Positions 1-9,330 are shown, counted from the first letter of the stretch. The stretch: DNA of 64,000 bases from Faucicola sp041855445 (GCA_041855445.1 JBHAEG010000016.1:1-64000); one strand, 5' to 3'. The notes: a model not told the origin generated them from the sequence alone. Numbers and translations: made by a program.

Positions 1-39
1 AAAGGCGGTAAGTTCTACCGTGTCAGCCTATGGAGTTGA
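1..39 (+). CDS. possible 3' end of an upstream gene (partial)
   Basis: The first 12 codons read without a stop and end in TGA at 37-39, giving a tail ending YRVSLWS. This could be the C-terminus of a gene that begins before the window. There is too little sequence to name a family, and it may be chance. I see no convincing gene between this point and the small gene at 179. Confidence 0.3.
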   Translation, partial: KGGKFYRVSLWS

Positions 40-178
40 TGTAAGTCTTAAGTCAAATGACAAGAGCAAACAACGGTGAAGTAGGAAGAAAACATTAAAT
101 TTGCTCTTGAGTAGATTTAGATAGGTTTTTTGGAACGGTTGCTAGTTCGATGATATACAATAAGATGATATGTAATAA

Positions 179-427
179 TTAGTCATCATCTCTGTCATTG
201 TCATTTCTATCATTTCTGTCATCGTCATCATCATTATATTTCTTTTTGACTGGCGATACAGATTGTTTAGATTTACTGTCTTTTTTGTAAGTTTTTGACT
301 TAGCAGGTTTGCGGTCATCATCATCTCTATCATCATCAGCGTGAGCAAGTACGCTACCTAAAGACAATGGCAGAGTTAATACGCCTAACATAAGTACCTT
401 TTTTGCGGTATCAAGCGTTTTTTTCAT
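179..427 (-). CDS. small secreted Asp-rich protein, unknown function
   Basis: An 82-residue protein starting at the ATG at 427, which has a GGGAAG-type ribosome site just upstream; an earlier in-frame start at 484 lacks this support. Residues 1-27 form a Sec signal peptide (lysines, then a leucine-rich core, cut after AHA). The mature part is about 55 residues of Asp/Arg/Lys/Asn: a DDDRDDDDR block, a basic middle rich in Lys and Ser, and a second acidic block ending in DDD. Such a composition suggests an unfolded, periplasmic, cation-binding polypeptide, but this is inference. I do not recognise a family. The gene is monocistronic, downstream of the sodB terminator on the same strand. Confidence 0.65.
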   Translation of the reverse strand: MKKTLDTAKKVLMLGVLTLPLSLGSVLAHADDDRDDDDRKPAKSKTYKKDSKSKQSVSPVKKKYNDDDDDRNDRNDNDRDDD

Positions 428-489
428 TGTGAAACTTCCCTTATTAACGTTATGTTTTTTAGCACTTTTTTTGATAAATCCCAAAAAAA

Positions 490-534
490 TCTATAAAAAA
501 ATCAATGCTATACTTGGATATAGCATAGCATTGA
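490..534 (-). terminator. rho-independent terminator of sodB
   Basis: Read on the minus strand, an inverted repeat (CAATGCTAT / ATAGCATTG with a short loop) is followed by a run of T residues. It lies just downstream of sodB and upstream of the Asp-rich protein gene, so it separates the two transcripts. Confidence 0.75.
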
Positions 535-607
535 TATTCAATTTCCACTACACTAAATCAAATTTTTTATGTTGATTTGTTGTAAATTTTATGCAGAATT
601 GTATCAA

Positions 608-1234
608 TTATCTTTCTACGCCTGCTGGTAAACCTTGATATTTTGCATTGGCATATTCCCAATTTACCAATTTATCTAAGAAAGTATCAACATAATCAGG
701 ACGGCGATTGCGATAATCAATATAATAAGCGTGTTCCCACACATCGCAAGTTAATACTGCAACTTTACCATGTGCTAATGGTGTATCAGCGTTGGCAGTT
801 TTCATGATTGATAATTTGCCACCAACACTATCAGCCACTAGCCAAGCCCAGCCTGAGCCAAATTGTGCAATGGCAGCATTTTTAAATTCTTCACGGAATT
901 TTGCATAAGAGCCAAAATCTTCTTCAATTTTTACTTTTAGCTCGCCTGTTGGCTCACCACCGCCATTTGCTGTTAAGCAGTTCCAGTAAAATGTATGGTT
1001 CCAAACTTGGGCGGCTTGATTAAACAATCCTGCCTTGCTGTCATCTTTAGCACTGGCAACAATAATTTCTTCAAGGCTTTGACCTGCCAAGCCAGATGCT
1101 GGTAATAATTCATTTAATTTATTGACATAAGCGGCATGATGTTTATCATGATGAAATTCTAAAGTTTCAGCACTGATATAAGGTTCAAGTGCGTTTTTTG
1201 CATAAGGTAATTCAGGTAAACTGATTTGTGACAT
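608..1234 (-). CDS. sodB: superoxide dismutase, Fe type
   Basis: A 208-residue cytoplasmic enzyme that dismutates superoxide to hydrogen peroxide and oxygen. The family metal ligands are visible: H28 in the EFHHDKHH segment, H80 in WNHTFYWN, and D164 and H168 in DVWEHAYY. The AAQVWNHTFYWNCL stretch and the FGSGWAWL motif match iron-type enzymes such as E. coli SodB; metal preference cannot be proven from sequence. Length is normal for the family (about 190-210). It is a single gene with its own hairpin terminator downstream; the neighbouring flavin reductase on the same strand ends 77 bases upstream of its start. Confidence 0.96.
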   Translation of the reverse strand: MSQISLPELPYAKNALEPYISAETLEFHHDKHHAAYVNKLNELLPASGLAGQSLEEIIVASAKDDSKAGLFNQAAQVWNHTFYWNCLTANGGGEPTGELKVKIEEDFGSYAKFREEFKNAAIAQFGSGWAWLVADSVGGKLSIMKTANADTPLAHGKVAVLTCDVWEHAYYIDYRNRRPDYVDTFLDKLVNWEYANAKYQGLPAGVER

Positions 1235-1311
1235 AATACGTTCCTTGCTGGCAAATTTGCTGACTGAGTTGAAAATTAGAGTGTTTATTATGTCATACTT
1301 TTTTTAAAATT

Positions 1312-1884
1312 TTAAGTCTTTGGATTTTTCTCAATTAATTCAACAAATTGATTGATATAAGATTGTAAAAATTCACGAGTTGAATCTACAATAATGTAAT
1401 TATTTTCATCAAATAATGTAGGCGAATTAGCTAAAAAAACTTCAGGTTGAGCAGTCATTGGCATATTAAAATAAGACAAAGCTAATCGTAGATTTTTTTG
1501 TGAACTATATCCGCCCATTTTTCCTACAGAGTGGCTGATAATACCTGCTGGCGTATTTTTCCAAGCAACATCTGCATTGGGCTTTGAGCCAATATCAACT
1601 GCATTTTTCAGACAGGCAGGAATGGTACGATTATTCTCTGGTGTGACAAATAATACGCCATCTGATGCCTTAATTGTTTCTCGAAACTGAGTGTAAGCCT
1701 CTGGCGTAGGCGTGTCCGTTTCATTTGGGTCGTCATAATCAAAATTATATAATGGTAAGTGTCCAATTTCGACAATATTTACTTGATAAGTATTGGGAAA
1801 CATTTGTAACACATTCAAGGCAGTTTTACGAGCAAAAGAAGCCTTGCGTAAACTACCCACTAAAATACTGACTTTTTTGGTCAT
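1312..1884 (-). CDS. NADPH-dependent FMN reductase family protein
   Basis: A 190-residue flavodoxin-like protein. The N-terminal GSLRKASFARKTA is the phosphate-binding loop of the NADPH-dependent FMN reductase family (ArsH/ChrR/YieF-like), and TPENNRTIPACLKNAVD matches the family's PEYN-x-S-x-P-x-LKNA flavin-binding segment. In this copy the usual tyrosine is Asn (PENN) and the serine is Thr. The likely role is reduction of flavin or quinone using NAD(P)H in the cytoplasm. The physiological substrate is unknown. It lies upstream of sodB on the same strand, which suggests but does not prove a shared role in oxidative stress. Confidence 0.85.
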   Translation of the reverse strand: MTKKVSILVGSLRKASFARKTALNVLQMFPNTYQVNIVEIGHLPLYNFDYDDPNETDTPTPEAYTQFRETIKASDGVLFVTPENNRTIPACLKNAVDIGSKPNADVAWKNTPAGIISHSVGKMGGYSSQKNLRLALSYFNMPMTAQPEVFLANSPTLFDENNYIIVDSTREFLQSYINQFVELIEKNPKT

Positions 1885-2032
1885 GCTATTTTCCTTAATG
1901 GTAAGTGAATGGAAGTTATGATTGTAAAAGCTGGTTTATTTATGGTCAAGTGTTTGTAAATCCATAATTTTTTTGCGGATTAATTTTGTGTTACACTAAA
2001 TAATTATTCGTTTTATCAGATGAAAAACTTTT

Positions 2033-2680
2033 ATGTCACAGTCAAACCCACAGCAAAAACAGCAATCCCTTGTTTTAGCCAGTAACAATCAAGGCAAGTT
2101 AGCTGAACTACAGCTTTTATTTAATCAAACTAATTTAAATTTTAACATCATTCCACAAGGACAGCTAAATATCCATGATGCCATAGAAGATGGGTTATCT
2201 TTTGTCGAAAATGCCATTATCAAAGCCCGTCATGCCAGCCGTATCAGTGGATTACCAGCGATTGCAGATGATTCAGGATTGGTTGTACCAGTTTTGCAAG
2301 GTCGTCCTGCGATTTATTCTGCCCGTTTTGCCAGCGAACGTCCAGAGTTTCAGCAAAATAAAGACCTTGCCAATAATCAAAAACTATTAGATGAATTACG
2401 CCCATACCGAGATAGCTCGCCAATTATTGGAAAATTTGTTTGTGTGTTGGTATTGGTGCGTCATGCAAATGACCCTTTGCCCATCATTGCCCAAGGCGTT
2501 TGGCAAGGCGAAATTTTAGAAAAACTACAAGGCGAACAAGGATTTGGCTATGACCCACTATTTTGGCTGCCAAGCTTACAAAAAACCGCTGGAGAACTTT
2601 CTAAAACCGAAAAATCCGCAATCAGCCATCGAGGACAAGCAATGCAATCATTATTAATGCAACTGCAATCATCTTGGTAA
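2033..2680 (+). CDS. rdgB: non-canonical purine NTP pyrophosphatase (RdgB/HAM1)
   Basis: A 215-residue enzyme that hydrolyses dITP, ITP and XTP to the monophosphates, keeping deaminated purines out of DNA and RNA. The family signature is clear: LASNNQGKLAEL at the N-terminus (substrate/phosphate binding), ADDSGLVV in the middle (metal-binding acidic pair), GYDPLFW, and SHRGQA at the C-terminal end. A Gln-rich 12-residue extension precedes the usual start. It stands alone, divergent from the flavin reductase gene. The ribosome site before the ATG is weak. Confidence 0.95.
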   Translation: MSQSNPQQKQQSLVLASNNQGKLAELQLLFNQTNLNFNIIPQGQLNIHDAIEDGLSFVENAIIKARHASRISGLPAIADDSGLVVPVLQGRPAIYSARFASERPEFQQNKDLANNQKLLDELRPYRDSSPIIGKFVCVLVLVRHANDPLPIIAQGVWQGEILEKLQGEQGFGYDPLFWLPSLQKTAGELSKTEKSAISHRGQAMQSLLMQLQSSW

Positions 2681-2877
2681 AATTACCGTCTAGTAGTTAA
2701 GTTTTTACTTTAACGCATTTTTATTTTATACTATCGTACTTTGGTTAAAATTTGCTTTAGTTTTTGGGTCTATTAAAACTATCTTGTTTAACCAATCCAG
2801 TTTTAACGCTTAATTTATAAATGACTTAACCTACAAAAAATAGTTAGGTTATTTGATTGAAGAAAAGGTAACTATCC

Positions 2878-4212
2878 ATGTCAAATCTACAAATTACCAG
2901 TACCAAAGTTTCTGCTCAAGAAGCCCAGCTTGTGGTAAAAGTAGCAGTCGCTACCATTCATAGTAAAGTTGAAAGCCGTATCCGCCAAGTTGCTAAAACC
3001 GCTAAAATTGACGGTTTTCGTAAGGGCAAAGTGCCTGTATCACACATTCGAGCTCAATATGGAGCAGGCATTCAACAAGAAGTGATTAACGACATCATTC
3101 GTGACACGGTATTTGATGCCATTAGACAAGAAAATATCCGTGCCGTGGGTATGCCAAATATTGATGATGTTAAACTTGAAAATGACTTTTTAGTATATCA
3201 TGCCACTATTGAAATTTTCCCAGAAGTTGAAATTCAAGGTTTAACTGAAATTGAAGTAGAACGTCAAACGGCAACTGTTAGCGATGCTGATGTTGATGTC
3301 ATGATTGAAAATCTACAAAAACAACGTCAAACTTTTGTAGAAAAAGAAGGCGAAGTAGAAAATGGCAATCAAGTTATTTTTGACTTTGAAGGCTCAATTG
3401 ATGGTGAAACCTTTGAAGGCGGTAGTGCCAAAGATTTTACCTTAGTTATCGGTAGTAGCCGTATGATACCAGGATTTGAAGATGGTATCGTTGGTATGAA
3501 AGCTGGTGAAGAAAAAACTATTGAAGTCACTTTCCCAGAAGATTATCAAGCAGAAAACTTGGCTGGTAAACAAGCTCAATTCAAAATTAACTTGAAAAAA
3601 GTTGAGCAATCTCAATTGCCAGAATTAAATCAAGAATTCTTTGAGGTGTTTGGCGTAACTGAAGGCGGTTTAGATAAACTAAAAGCTGATGTTCGTAAAA
3701 ATATGGAACGTGAAATCAAAAATGCTGGACGTAACCAAGTTAAACAAGCAGCTTTTGATGCACTGATTGAAAAAAATGAGTTTAACATTCCGCAAGCGAT
3801 GCTAGAGCAAGAAATCAGCCGTCAGCGTGATGCGATGCTAGAGCGTTTTGCTCAACAATTTGGAGCAAATCCAAAAAACTTTAGCAAAGATATGCTACCC
3901 AATGAATTATTTGAAGAACAAGCCTTGCGTGCCGCTCGTCTTGGGGTGATGGTTGCTCGTTTGATTGAAACTCAAAATATTCAGCTTGATAAAGAACGTG
4001 TTGATAACTTTATTAAAGAAATGGCTGAAAACTATGAAGACCCACAAGAAGTTATTGATTTTTATACCAATGATGAAAAACAACGAGCCAATATTGAAGC
4101 TGTGGTATTAGAAGACCAAGTGGTTGATTTTATCTTGTCACAAGGTAAAGTCACCGATAAACAAGTATCTTACCAAGATTTGTTAGCAAGCCAACAACAA
4201 AATTTAGCGTAA
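2878..4212 (+). CDS. tig: trigger factor, ribosome-associated chaperone and PPIase
   Basis: A 444-residue protein of normal length for trigger factor. The N-terminal ribosome-binding domain (about residues 1-110) contains the GFRKGKVP signature at 47-54, the loop that docks on ribosomal protein L23. A central FKBP-like peptidyl-prolyl isomerase domain (about 155-245) and a long helical C-terminal substrate-cradling domain follow. It acts on nascent chains at the exit tunnel. It is followed by a hairpin terminator and then clpP-clpX, the usual order tig-clpP-clpX; lon does not follow here. The ATG is preceded by AAAAGGTAA. Confidence 0.97.
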   Translation: MSNLQITSTKVSAQEAQLVVKVAVATIHSKVESRIRQVAKTAKIDGFRKGKVPVSHIRAQYGAGIQQEVINDIIRDTVFDAIRQENIRAVGMPNIDDVKLENDFLVYHATIEIFPEVEIQGLTEIEVERQTATVSDADVDVMIENLQKQRQTFVEKEGEVENGNQVIFDFEGSIDGETFEGGSAKDFTLVIGSSRMIPGFEDGIVGMKAGEEKTIEVTFPEDYQAENLAGKQAQFKINLKKVEQSQLPELNQEFFEVFGVTEGGLDKLKADVRKNMEREIKNAGRNQVKQAAFDALIEKNEFNIPQAMLEQEISRQRDAMLERFAQQFGANPKNFSKDMLPNELFEEQALRAARLGVMVARLIETQNIQLDKERVDNFIKEMAENYEDPQEVIDFYTNDEKQRANIEAVVLEDQVVDFILSQGKVTDKQVSYQDLLASQQQNLA

Positions 4213-4261
4213 GTAATAAATGTAACTAATTTACTGACATTGACTTGTTTTTAATAAAAAT

Positions 4262-4297
4262 GCCCTTATTTTTAGCCATTGATAAGGGCTTTTTTTG
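4262..4297 (+). terminator. terminator between tig and clpP
   Basis: GCCCTTAT at 4262-4269 pairs with ATAAGGGC at 4282-4289 and is followed by a T run. It should end most tig transcripts and give clpP-clpX its own promoter in the following 90 bases. Confidence 0.85.
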
Positions 4298-4385
4298 TTG
4301 TTTTACTCATCAAGTAAATCGTAAATTGTCCAACCAAATTGGCAAGCTGTAATGACAACAAATTTTTACTAAAAGGATAGAAAAT

Positions 4386-5027
4386 ATGATACAACAATTT
4401 TTAGATTCACCATTTGCTAATAGTCAAATTAAAAATACACTTGTGCCAATGGTTGTTGAGCAGTCATCACGAGGTGAGCGTTCTTTTGATATTTTTTCAC
4501 GTTTATTGCGTGAGCGAGTCGTATTTTTGACAGGGGAAGTTGAAGATAATATGGCAAATTTAATTGTTGCCCAATTATTATTTTTAGAAGCAGAAAACCC
4601 TGAAAAAGATATTAGCTTATATATTAACTCGCCAGGGGGAGTCGTAACTGCAGGTATGGCAATTTATGACACAATGAATTTTATTAAACCTGATGTTTCA
4701 ACGATTTGCCTAGGTCAAGCGTGTTCAATGGGGTCATTTTTATTATCAGCTGGGGCAAAGGGTAAACGTTATGCTTTGGCAAACTCTCGTATTATGATAC
4801 ATCAGCCTTTGGGTGGTTTCCGTGGACAGGCATCAGATATTGAAATTCATGCCCGTGAAATTTTACAGTTAAAGCACCGCTTAAATCAATTATTAGCAGA
4901 GCATACAGGACAGCCAATTGAGCAAATCGAAAAAGATACCGACCGTGATAACTTTATGAATGCCCAAACTGCTAAAGAATACGGGCTTGTTGATGCTGTG
5001 TTAGATAAGCGTCCAACTTCAAATTAA
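4386..5027 (+). CDS. clpP: ATP-dependent Clp protease proteolytic subunit
   Basis: A 213-residue serine protease that forms the double-heptamer chamber fed by ClpX (and by ClpA where present). The catalytic triad can be read from family motifs: S114 in QACSMGSFLL, H139 in RIMIHQPLGG, and D188 in the DTDRDNF segment. A short propeptide of about 13-15 residues precedes the LVPMVVEQ start of the mature protein. It forms an operon with clpX 33 bases downstream. A hydrophobic pocket on its face is the expected docking site for IGF-loop proteins; this matters for the second ClpX-like protein at 29.7 kb. Confidence 0.98.
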   Translation: MIQQFLDSPFANSQIKNTLVPMVVEQSSRGERSFDIFSRLLRERVVFLTGEVEDNMANLIVAQLLFLEAENPEKDISLYINSPGGVVTAGMAIYDTMNFIKPDVSTICLGQACSMGSFLLSAGAKGKRYALANSRIMIHQPLGGFRGQASDIEIHAREILQLKHRLNQLLAEHTGQPIEQIEKDTDRDNFMNAQTAKEYGLVDAVLDKRPTSN

Positions 5028-5060
5028 TTGTTTCAAGATTATTAAACTGGAAGAAACATC

Positions 5061-6386
5061 ATGAATGAAGGTATCGAGCCAAGATGCGATTTTTGTGGTA
5101 AAGCAAAACATGAAGTAAAACGACTGATTGCCAGCAGTAATGGCGAAGTGAATATTTGTAATCAGTGTGTTGCCACTGCTAGTAATATTTTGCTAAAACA
5201 AGGAATTAACAAACAAGAACCTAGCCAAACTAAGCCTCAATCTAAACCAGAAGTCGCCAAAGTTGAAACACCACTAGAAGATACTAAAGAAAGTTGGTTA
5301 AACAAAAAATTGCCAACCCCAAAAGAAATTCGTAAACATCTTGATGATTATGTCATTGGGCAAGACAAAGCCAAAAAAACATTGGCAGTTGCTGTATATA
5401 ATCATTATAAACGCCTAAAAGTCAGTGAACAAACAGCAAAAGATAACAATGCTAATTTGGCTAATGATGTGGTCGAATTATCAAAAAGTAATATTTTGTT
5501 GATAGGTCCTACAGGCTCTGGCAAAACTCTACTGGCTCAAACGTTAGCACGTTTACTTGATGTACCTTTTGCAATCGCTGATGCTACCACTTTAACTGAA
5601 GCAGGTTATGTTGGTGAAGATGTAGAAAATATCGTACAAAAGTTATTACAAGCTTCTGATTATGATGTAGAAAAAACCCAAAAAGGTATTATCTATATTG
5701 ATGAAATCGACAAAATCAGCCGAAAAAGTGATAATCCATCAATTACTCGAGATGTATCTGGCGAAGGCGTACAACAGGCATTACTAAAACTGATTGAAGG
5801 CACTGTTGCCGCTATTCCACCACAAGGCGGACGCAAACACCCAAATCAAGAAATGATACAAGTTGATACTAGTAACATTTTAATTATTTGTGGTGGTGCA
5901 TTTGCAGGTTTGGATAAAGTTATTCAACAACGTACTGAAAAAACAGGCATTGGTTTTAACGCTGATGTCAAAGCCAAAGATGATGGTAAAAAAATTGGCG
6001 AGCTATTTAAACAAGTTGAACCTGAAGACCTTATCAAATTTGGTTTAATCCCTGAATTAATTGGACGTTTACCTGTGGTTGCAACCCTTGAAGAGCTAGA
6101 CGAAGAAGCATTAATTCAAATCTTAACTGAACCAAAAAATGCACTCGTTAAACAGTATCAATACTTGTTCAACATGGAAAATGCCCATCTTGAGTTTAGC
6201 CAAACTGCCTTGGTTGCCATTGCCAAACAAGCATTAAAACGAAAAACTGGTGCAAGAGGATTACGCTCAATTGTTGAAAATGCGTTACTTGAAACCATGT
6301 ACGAGCTACCATCAATGGAGGCGGGCAAAACCATTACTGTTGATGAACAAGTCATTAACGATGGCAAATCACCAACTATTCATTAA
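5061..6386 (+). CDS. clpX: ATP-dependent Clp protease ATP-binding subunit ClpX
   Basis: A 441-residue AAA+ unfoldase. The N-terminal zinc domain uses C9, C12, C33 and C36. Further motifs, in order, are Walker A GPTGSGKT, the pore loop GYVGED, Walker B YIDEID, the ClpP-docking loop TGIGFNAD, the IGRLPV segment, and sensor 2 GARGLRS. It unfolds tagged substrates and feeds them to ClpP, encoded just upstream. A linker rich in Gln, Lys and Pro (about 50-75) joins the zinc domain to the motor, somewhat longer than in E. coli ClpX (424 residues). A strong hairpin terminator follows. Confidence 0.98.
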   Translation: MNEGIEPRCDFCGKAKHEVKRLIASSNGEVNICNQCVATASNILLKQGINKQEPSQTKPQSKPEVAKVETPLEDTKESWLNKKLPTPKEIRKHLDDYVIGQDKAKKTLAVAVYNHYKRLKVSEQTAKDNNANLANDVVELSKSNILLIGPTGSGKTLLAQTLARLLDVPFAIADATTLTEAGYVGEDVENIVQKLLQASDYDVEKTQKGIIYIDEIDKISRKSDNPSITRDVSGEGVQQALLKLIEGTVAAIPPQGGRKHPNQEMIQVDTSNILIICGGAFAGLDKVIQQRTEKTGIGFNADVKAKDDGKKIGELFKQVEPEDLIKFGLIPELIGRLPVVATLEELDEEALIQILTEPKNALVKQYQYLFNMENAHLEFSQTALVAIAKQALKRKTGARGLRSIVENALLETMYELPSMEAGKTITVDEQVINDGKSPTIH

Positions 6387-6400
6387 TCTTTAAATTACCT

Positions 6401-6432
6401 AAAAGCTAGGATTAATAATCCTAGCTTTTTTT
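6401..6432. terminator. bidirectional terminator between clpX and the DUF1287 gene
   Basis: A perfect 10-base stem (AAAAGCTAGG at 6401-6410 with CCTAGCTTTT at 6420-6429) followed by T residues in the clpX direction and A-rich on the other side. It lies between convergent genes. Confidence 0.88.
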
Positions 6433-6442
6433 AAATAAATTA

Positions 6443-7021
6443 TCAATACCGATAATGCCCTTTAATTGGATAGGCAAATAAAATATTTTCCTCTTTGGTA
6501 CCACTGCCAATATTATGAATAATTAATGGTGTACCATCAGATGCTTTTTTATCAGATACAATCCCAATATGTGGTAAATTACCATTAGGTAATCGCCATG
6601 TGACAATATCACCAACTTTAAAACTCTGTTTATCTGTGATTGATAATACTTGACCTTTTCGACTAAAAAACACTTCTAAATTAGGTACACGGCGATGGTC
6701 AATATTGGTATCAGGTTTTTTTAATCCCCAATTTTTTGGATAAGCTGACCAAGCTTGCTTCATATCAGCATTAACTTTTTTTTGTAAATCAATGTTTTGC
6801 ATACGATATGCTCGCACAATCACATCTGTACAAACACCCGTTTTCCAAGAAATATCCCCCATTGGAAAATCAATTTGGCGATAAGCAGGGTCATAACCTA
6901 CAGTAACGCCAATCTGTTTGCGAGCATCATTGACTAACTTTTGAGCACTCGTTGCAAATGACTGATAAGAAATCGCTAATAAAAGCAAACCCAGCATAGA
7001 TTTTATGAAAAATGATGACAT
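6443..7021 (-). CDS. DUF1287 family periplasmic protein (YijF-like)
   Basis: A 192-residue exported protein with a signal peptide (about residues 1-23, cut after SFA). The body matches the DUF1287 family (E. coli YijF). Family-type conserved residues include the Cys in TGVCTDVIVRAYR, DIVTWRLPNG, the His in LPHIGIVSD and the His in IIHNIG. The Cys-His-His layout resembles NlpC/P60 peptidases, so a role in cell-wall peptide cleavage is plausible, but I know of no proven activity for the family. It is a single gene, convergent with clpX. Confidence 0.88.
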   Translation of the reverse strand: MSSFFIKSMLGLLLLAISYQSFATSAQKLVNDARKQIGVTVGYDPAYRQIDFPMGDISWKTGVCTDVIVRAYRMQNIDLQKKVNADMKQAWSAYPKNWGLKKPDTNIDHRRVPNLEVFFSRKGQVLSITDKQSFKVGDIVTWRLPNGNLPHIGIVSDKKASDGTPLIIHNIGSGTKEENILFAYPIKGHYRY

Positions 7022-7232
7022 AACCTTTCCATCTGTGATATGTTACTGTTATTTAGTCAAATTCTATCATTAACTGAATGACCAGAATAACAAAATGTAG
7101 CAAAATTTTCATTATATAATAAAAATTTTGTTTTATAATACAGATTACTGTTAATTCACATTTCAAAAATATCTTATCTTTTTAAGATAATCTTAACATT
7201 TAACCATTGATTGACACTCAAAGGACTACTTT

Positions 7233-7796
7233 ATGCGTTTGTTCTCATTCTTTGTTACAACGTTATTAACAGCAACTGTTGCTCAGGCAAATACTTATCA
7301 AATCGATGCCAATCATGCTAATGTACGTTTTAGCATTGACCACTATGCTACATCGACCAATCATGGTGGTTTTTATAATCTGACAGGTCAAGTGACTTTT
7401 GACCCAAAAGCCAAGACTGGATTTATTGGTTTAACTATTCCAACCCGTAGCTTAAATACTGGCAACACTGCTTTTACTAATCATTTGAAAGGTGAAGATT
7501 TTTTTAATGTTGCCAAATATCCAACTGCTTATTTTAAATCAACAAAATGGCATTTTGATGGTGACAAAGTCACTCAGGTTGATGGTGAATTAACATTATT
7601 AAATAAAACCAATCCTATCTCATTAAAAGCTACAAAATTTAACTGTTACGATAGTCCAATGCTAAAAACCCAAGTATGTGGTGGTGATTTTGAAACCACG
7701 ATTGACCGTACAAAATGGGGAATGGATACTTATGTCAAATTTGGTGTTACTAAAGATGTGAAATTAAACATTCAAATTGAGGCAAGCAAACAATAA
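7233..7796 (+). CDS. YceI family periplasmic protein
   Basis: A 187-residue secreted protein. A signal peptide (residues 1-19, cut after AQA) is followed by a lipocalin-like beta-barrel typical of YceI: YQIDANHANVRFSIDHY, a TRSLNTGN strand, and FFNVAKYPTAYFKST. Family members bind polyprenoid or other amphiphilic lipids in the periplasm. Two cysteines (in FNCYD and QVCGG) could form a disulphide. It is a single gene with a hairpin terminator downstream. Its ligand here is not known. Confidence 0.93.
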   Translation: MRLFSFFVTTLLTATVAQANTYQIDANHANVRFSIDHYATSTNHGGFYNLTGQVTFDPKAKTGFIGLTIPTRSLNTGNTAFTNHLKGEDFFNVAKYPTAYFKSTKWHFDGDKVTQVDGELTLLNKTNPISLKATKFNCYDSPMLKTQVCGGDFETTIDRTKWGMDTYVKFGVTKDVKLNIQIEASKQ

Positions 7797-7826
7797 ACTT
7801 TAATAAAAATTTATTTCAGCACAAAG

Positions 7827-7875
7827 ACCCAGCTATTTCACTTAATCGCCAAATTAATTTAAATACTGGGTTTTT
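7827..7875 (+). terminator. terminator after the YceI gene
   Basis: ACCCAG-C-TATTT pairs with AAATA-CTGGGT across a loop of about 22 bases and is followed by TTTTT. It separates the YceI gene from the convergent small gene at 7908. Confidence 0.6.
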
Positions 7876-7907
7876 AATGATATTATAAACAATTAATAAT
7901 AAAAAAC

Positions 7908-8318
7908 TTAAGGTGCTGCTACCACAACTTCTTGATTAGTACTAATTAATACTTCAGAAGGACCATTCACAACGACCCGTACTTGATTATTATTATCCCC
8001 TAAAGATTTATAATATTTATCTTCTTCTGGTGTACAACCAAAACAACGATACAACGCATTGACAGGTTCATTAATTAATTTTTCTGTCGCATTATCCACG
8101 TCACCACTTAATTTATTAAATGGCCAGCTAATCAGCCAAGCGGCGGCACCACCAACGACTGCCAATGCTTGTAATGGTTTGCCCACGGTGGCATCAGCAA
8201 CCATCGAGCCATAAGTTGGTCCAAAATCTTTTTCATCAATTTCAATCGCTCCAACACTTGGGCTAATCATAGCGACACTTAATGTCGTAGCAACAGCAAT
8301 ATTTTTAAACATCTTCAT
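7908..8318 (-). CDS. secreted protein of unknown function
   Basis: A 136-residue protein. The ATG at 8318 is preferred over the TTG at 8333 because a GAGGTG ribosome site lies 8-9 bases upstream of it. Residues 1-24 are a signal peptide (cut near VGA). The mature part has an Ala/Gly/Leu-rich hydrophobic stretch (about 55-70) that could insert in a membrane, then two cysteines in CFGCTPEE, and ends in a Val-rich tail. I do not recognise a family. It is a single gene, convergent with the YceI gene. Confidence 0.6.
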   Translation of the reverse strand: MKMFKNIAVATTLSVAMISPSVGAIEIDEKDFGPTYGSMVADATVGKPLQALAVVGGAAAWLISWPFNKLSGDVDNATEKLINEPVNALYRCFGCTPEEDKYYKSLGDNNNQVRVVVNGPSEVLISTNQEVVVAAP

Positions 8319-8472
8319 AGGAATGCACCTCAATATAAAAACCTTTTAAAAAACAAATGCCTTTTAAAAGATTTGTGACAATATTTGTTAAGTCTATCGC
8401 AACTTACTATTATTAGACCAATTTAACAATCTTTTAGCAAGCATTATTATGTATGGTGCATTTTTTTTAAGA

Positions 8473-9327
8473 TTAATGGTTAGTTAAACTGGGAAATGGC
8501 TGACAAGTTGGACAAAAGGTGCTGGCTCGCTGATTAATTTTTATTGACTCAATGATTGTTTGACAAACTGGACAAGGTTCACCTTTTTTACCATACATAT
8601 GTAAAGTCTGTTGAAAATAACCTGTTTTTCCTTCACCAACGCTAAAATCTTTTAAGCTCGAACCACCTTGTAAAATAGCTTTTTGTAAAATTTGGCGAAT
8701 ATGTTCAACTAAAATCGTTAATTGTGTTAATGATAATTGATTGGCAGGGGTGGCAGGGTGAATAGCCGATAAAAATAAACTTTCCGTTGCATAAATATTG
8801 CCAACGCCAACAACAATTGTTTGTTCCATAATGACTGATTTTATTGGTCGGCTGATAGATTTTTGTTGGATATATTGATATAAATATTCGCCTGTAAATT
8901 TTTCTGATAATGGTTCAACACCTAAATGATTGATTAGTTTGTCTTGATAATTTTCCAGCCAAAGTATCGCTCCAAATCGTCTTGGGTCATGGTAATGTAG
9001 TTGAATTTTTTGATGATTTTTATCAAATATAAAAATAACATGGTCATGTTTACGTTTTTGGGTATTCAGTGCGTGTTGTTGTAAACTACCTGACATACCT
9101 AAATGAATTAATAGTTTTTTGTTTATTTGACTGGTTGTATAAAAATTTAAAATTAAATATTTGGCTCGCCGTTCAATATGTGTAAGAGTTGAACCCGTCA
9201 AACATTGTAAATCTTCAGGAATTTGCCAACGTAATTTTGGCTGAAATACACTAATTTTTTCTACTACTTGCCCAAGCAATGGCTGTAGGCTCGTAGCAGT
9301 GGTCTGAACTTCGGGTAATTCTGGCAT
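8473..9327 (-). CDS. mutM: formamidopyrimidine-DNA glycosylase
   Basis: A 284-residue base-excision repair enzyme that removes 8-oxoguanine and ring-opened purines and nicks the strand. The catalytic N-terminal Pro2-Glu3 (MPELPEV) is intact, as is the LIHLGMSG segment with nearby lysines. The C-terminal zinc finger CPVCQ...STFCPTCQ is complete, although the usual GRST is QRAST here. It follows relA on the same strand with only three bases between them and has its own AAGGA ribosome site, so the two are probably co-transcribed. E. coli Fpg is slightly shorter (269). Confidence 0.97.
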   Translation of the reverse strand: MPELPEVQTTATSLQPLLGQVVEKISVFQPKLRWQIPEDLQCLTGSTLTHIERRAKYLILNFYTTSQINKKLLIHLGMSGSLQQHALNTQKRKHDHVIFIFDKNHQKIQLHYHDPRRFGAILWLENYQDKLINHLGVEPLSEKFTGEYLYQYIQQKSISRPIKSVIMEQTIVVGVGNIYATESLFLSAIHPATPANQLSLTQLTILVEHIRQILQKAILQGGSSLKDFSVGEGKTGYFQQTLHMYGKKGEPCPVCQTIIESIKINQRASTFCPTCQPFPSLTNH

Positions 9328-9330
9328 GAT

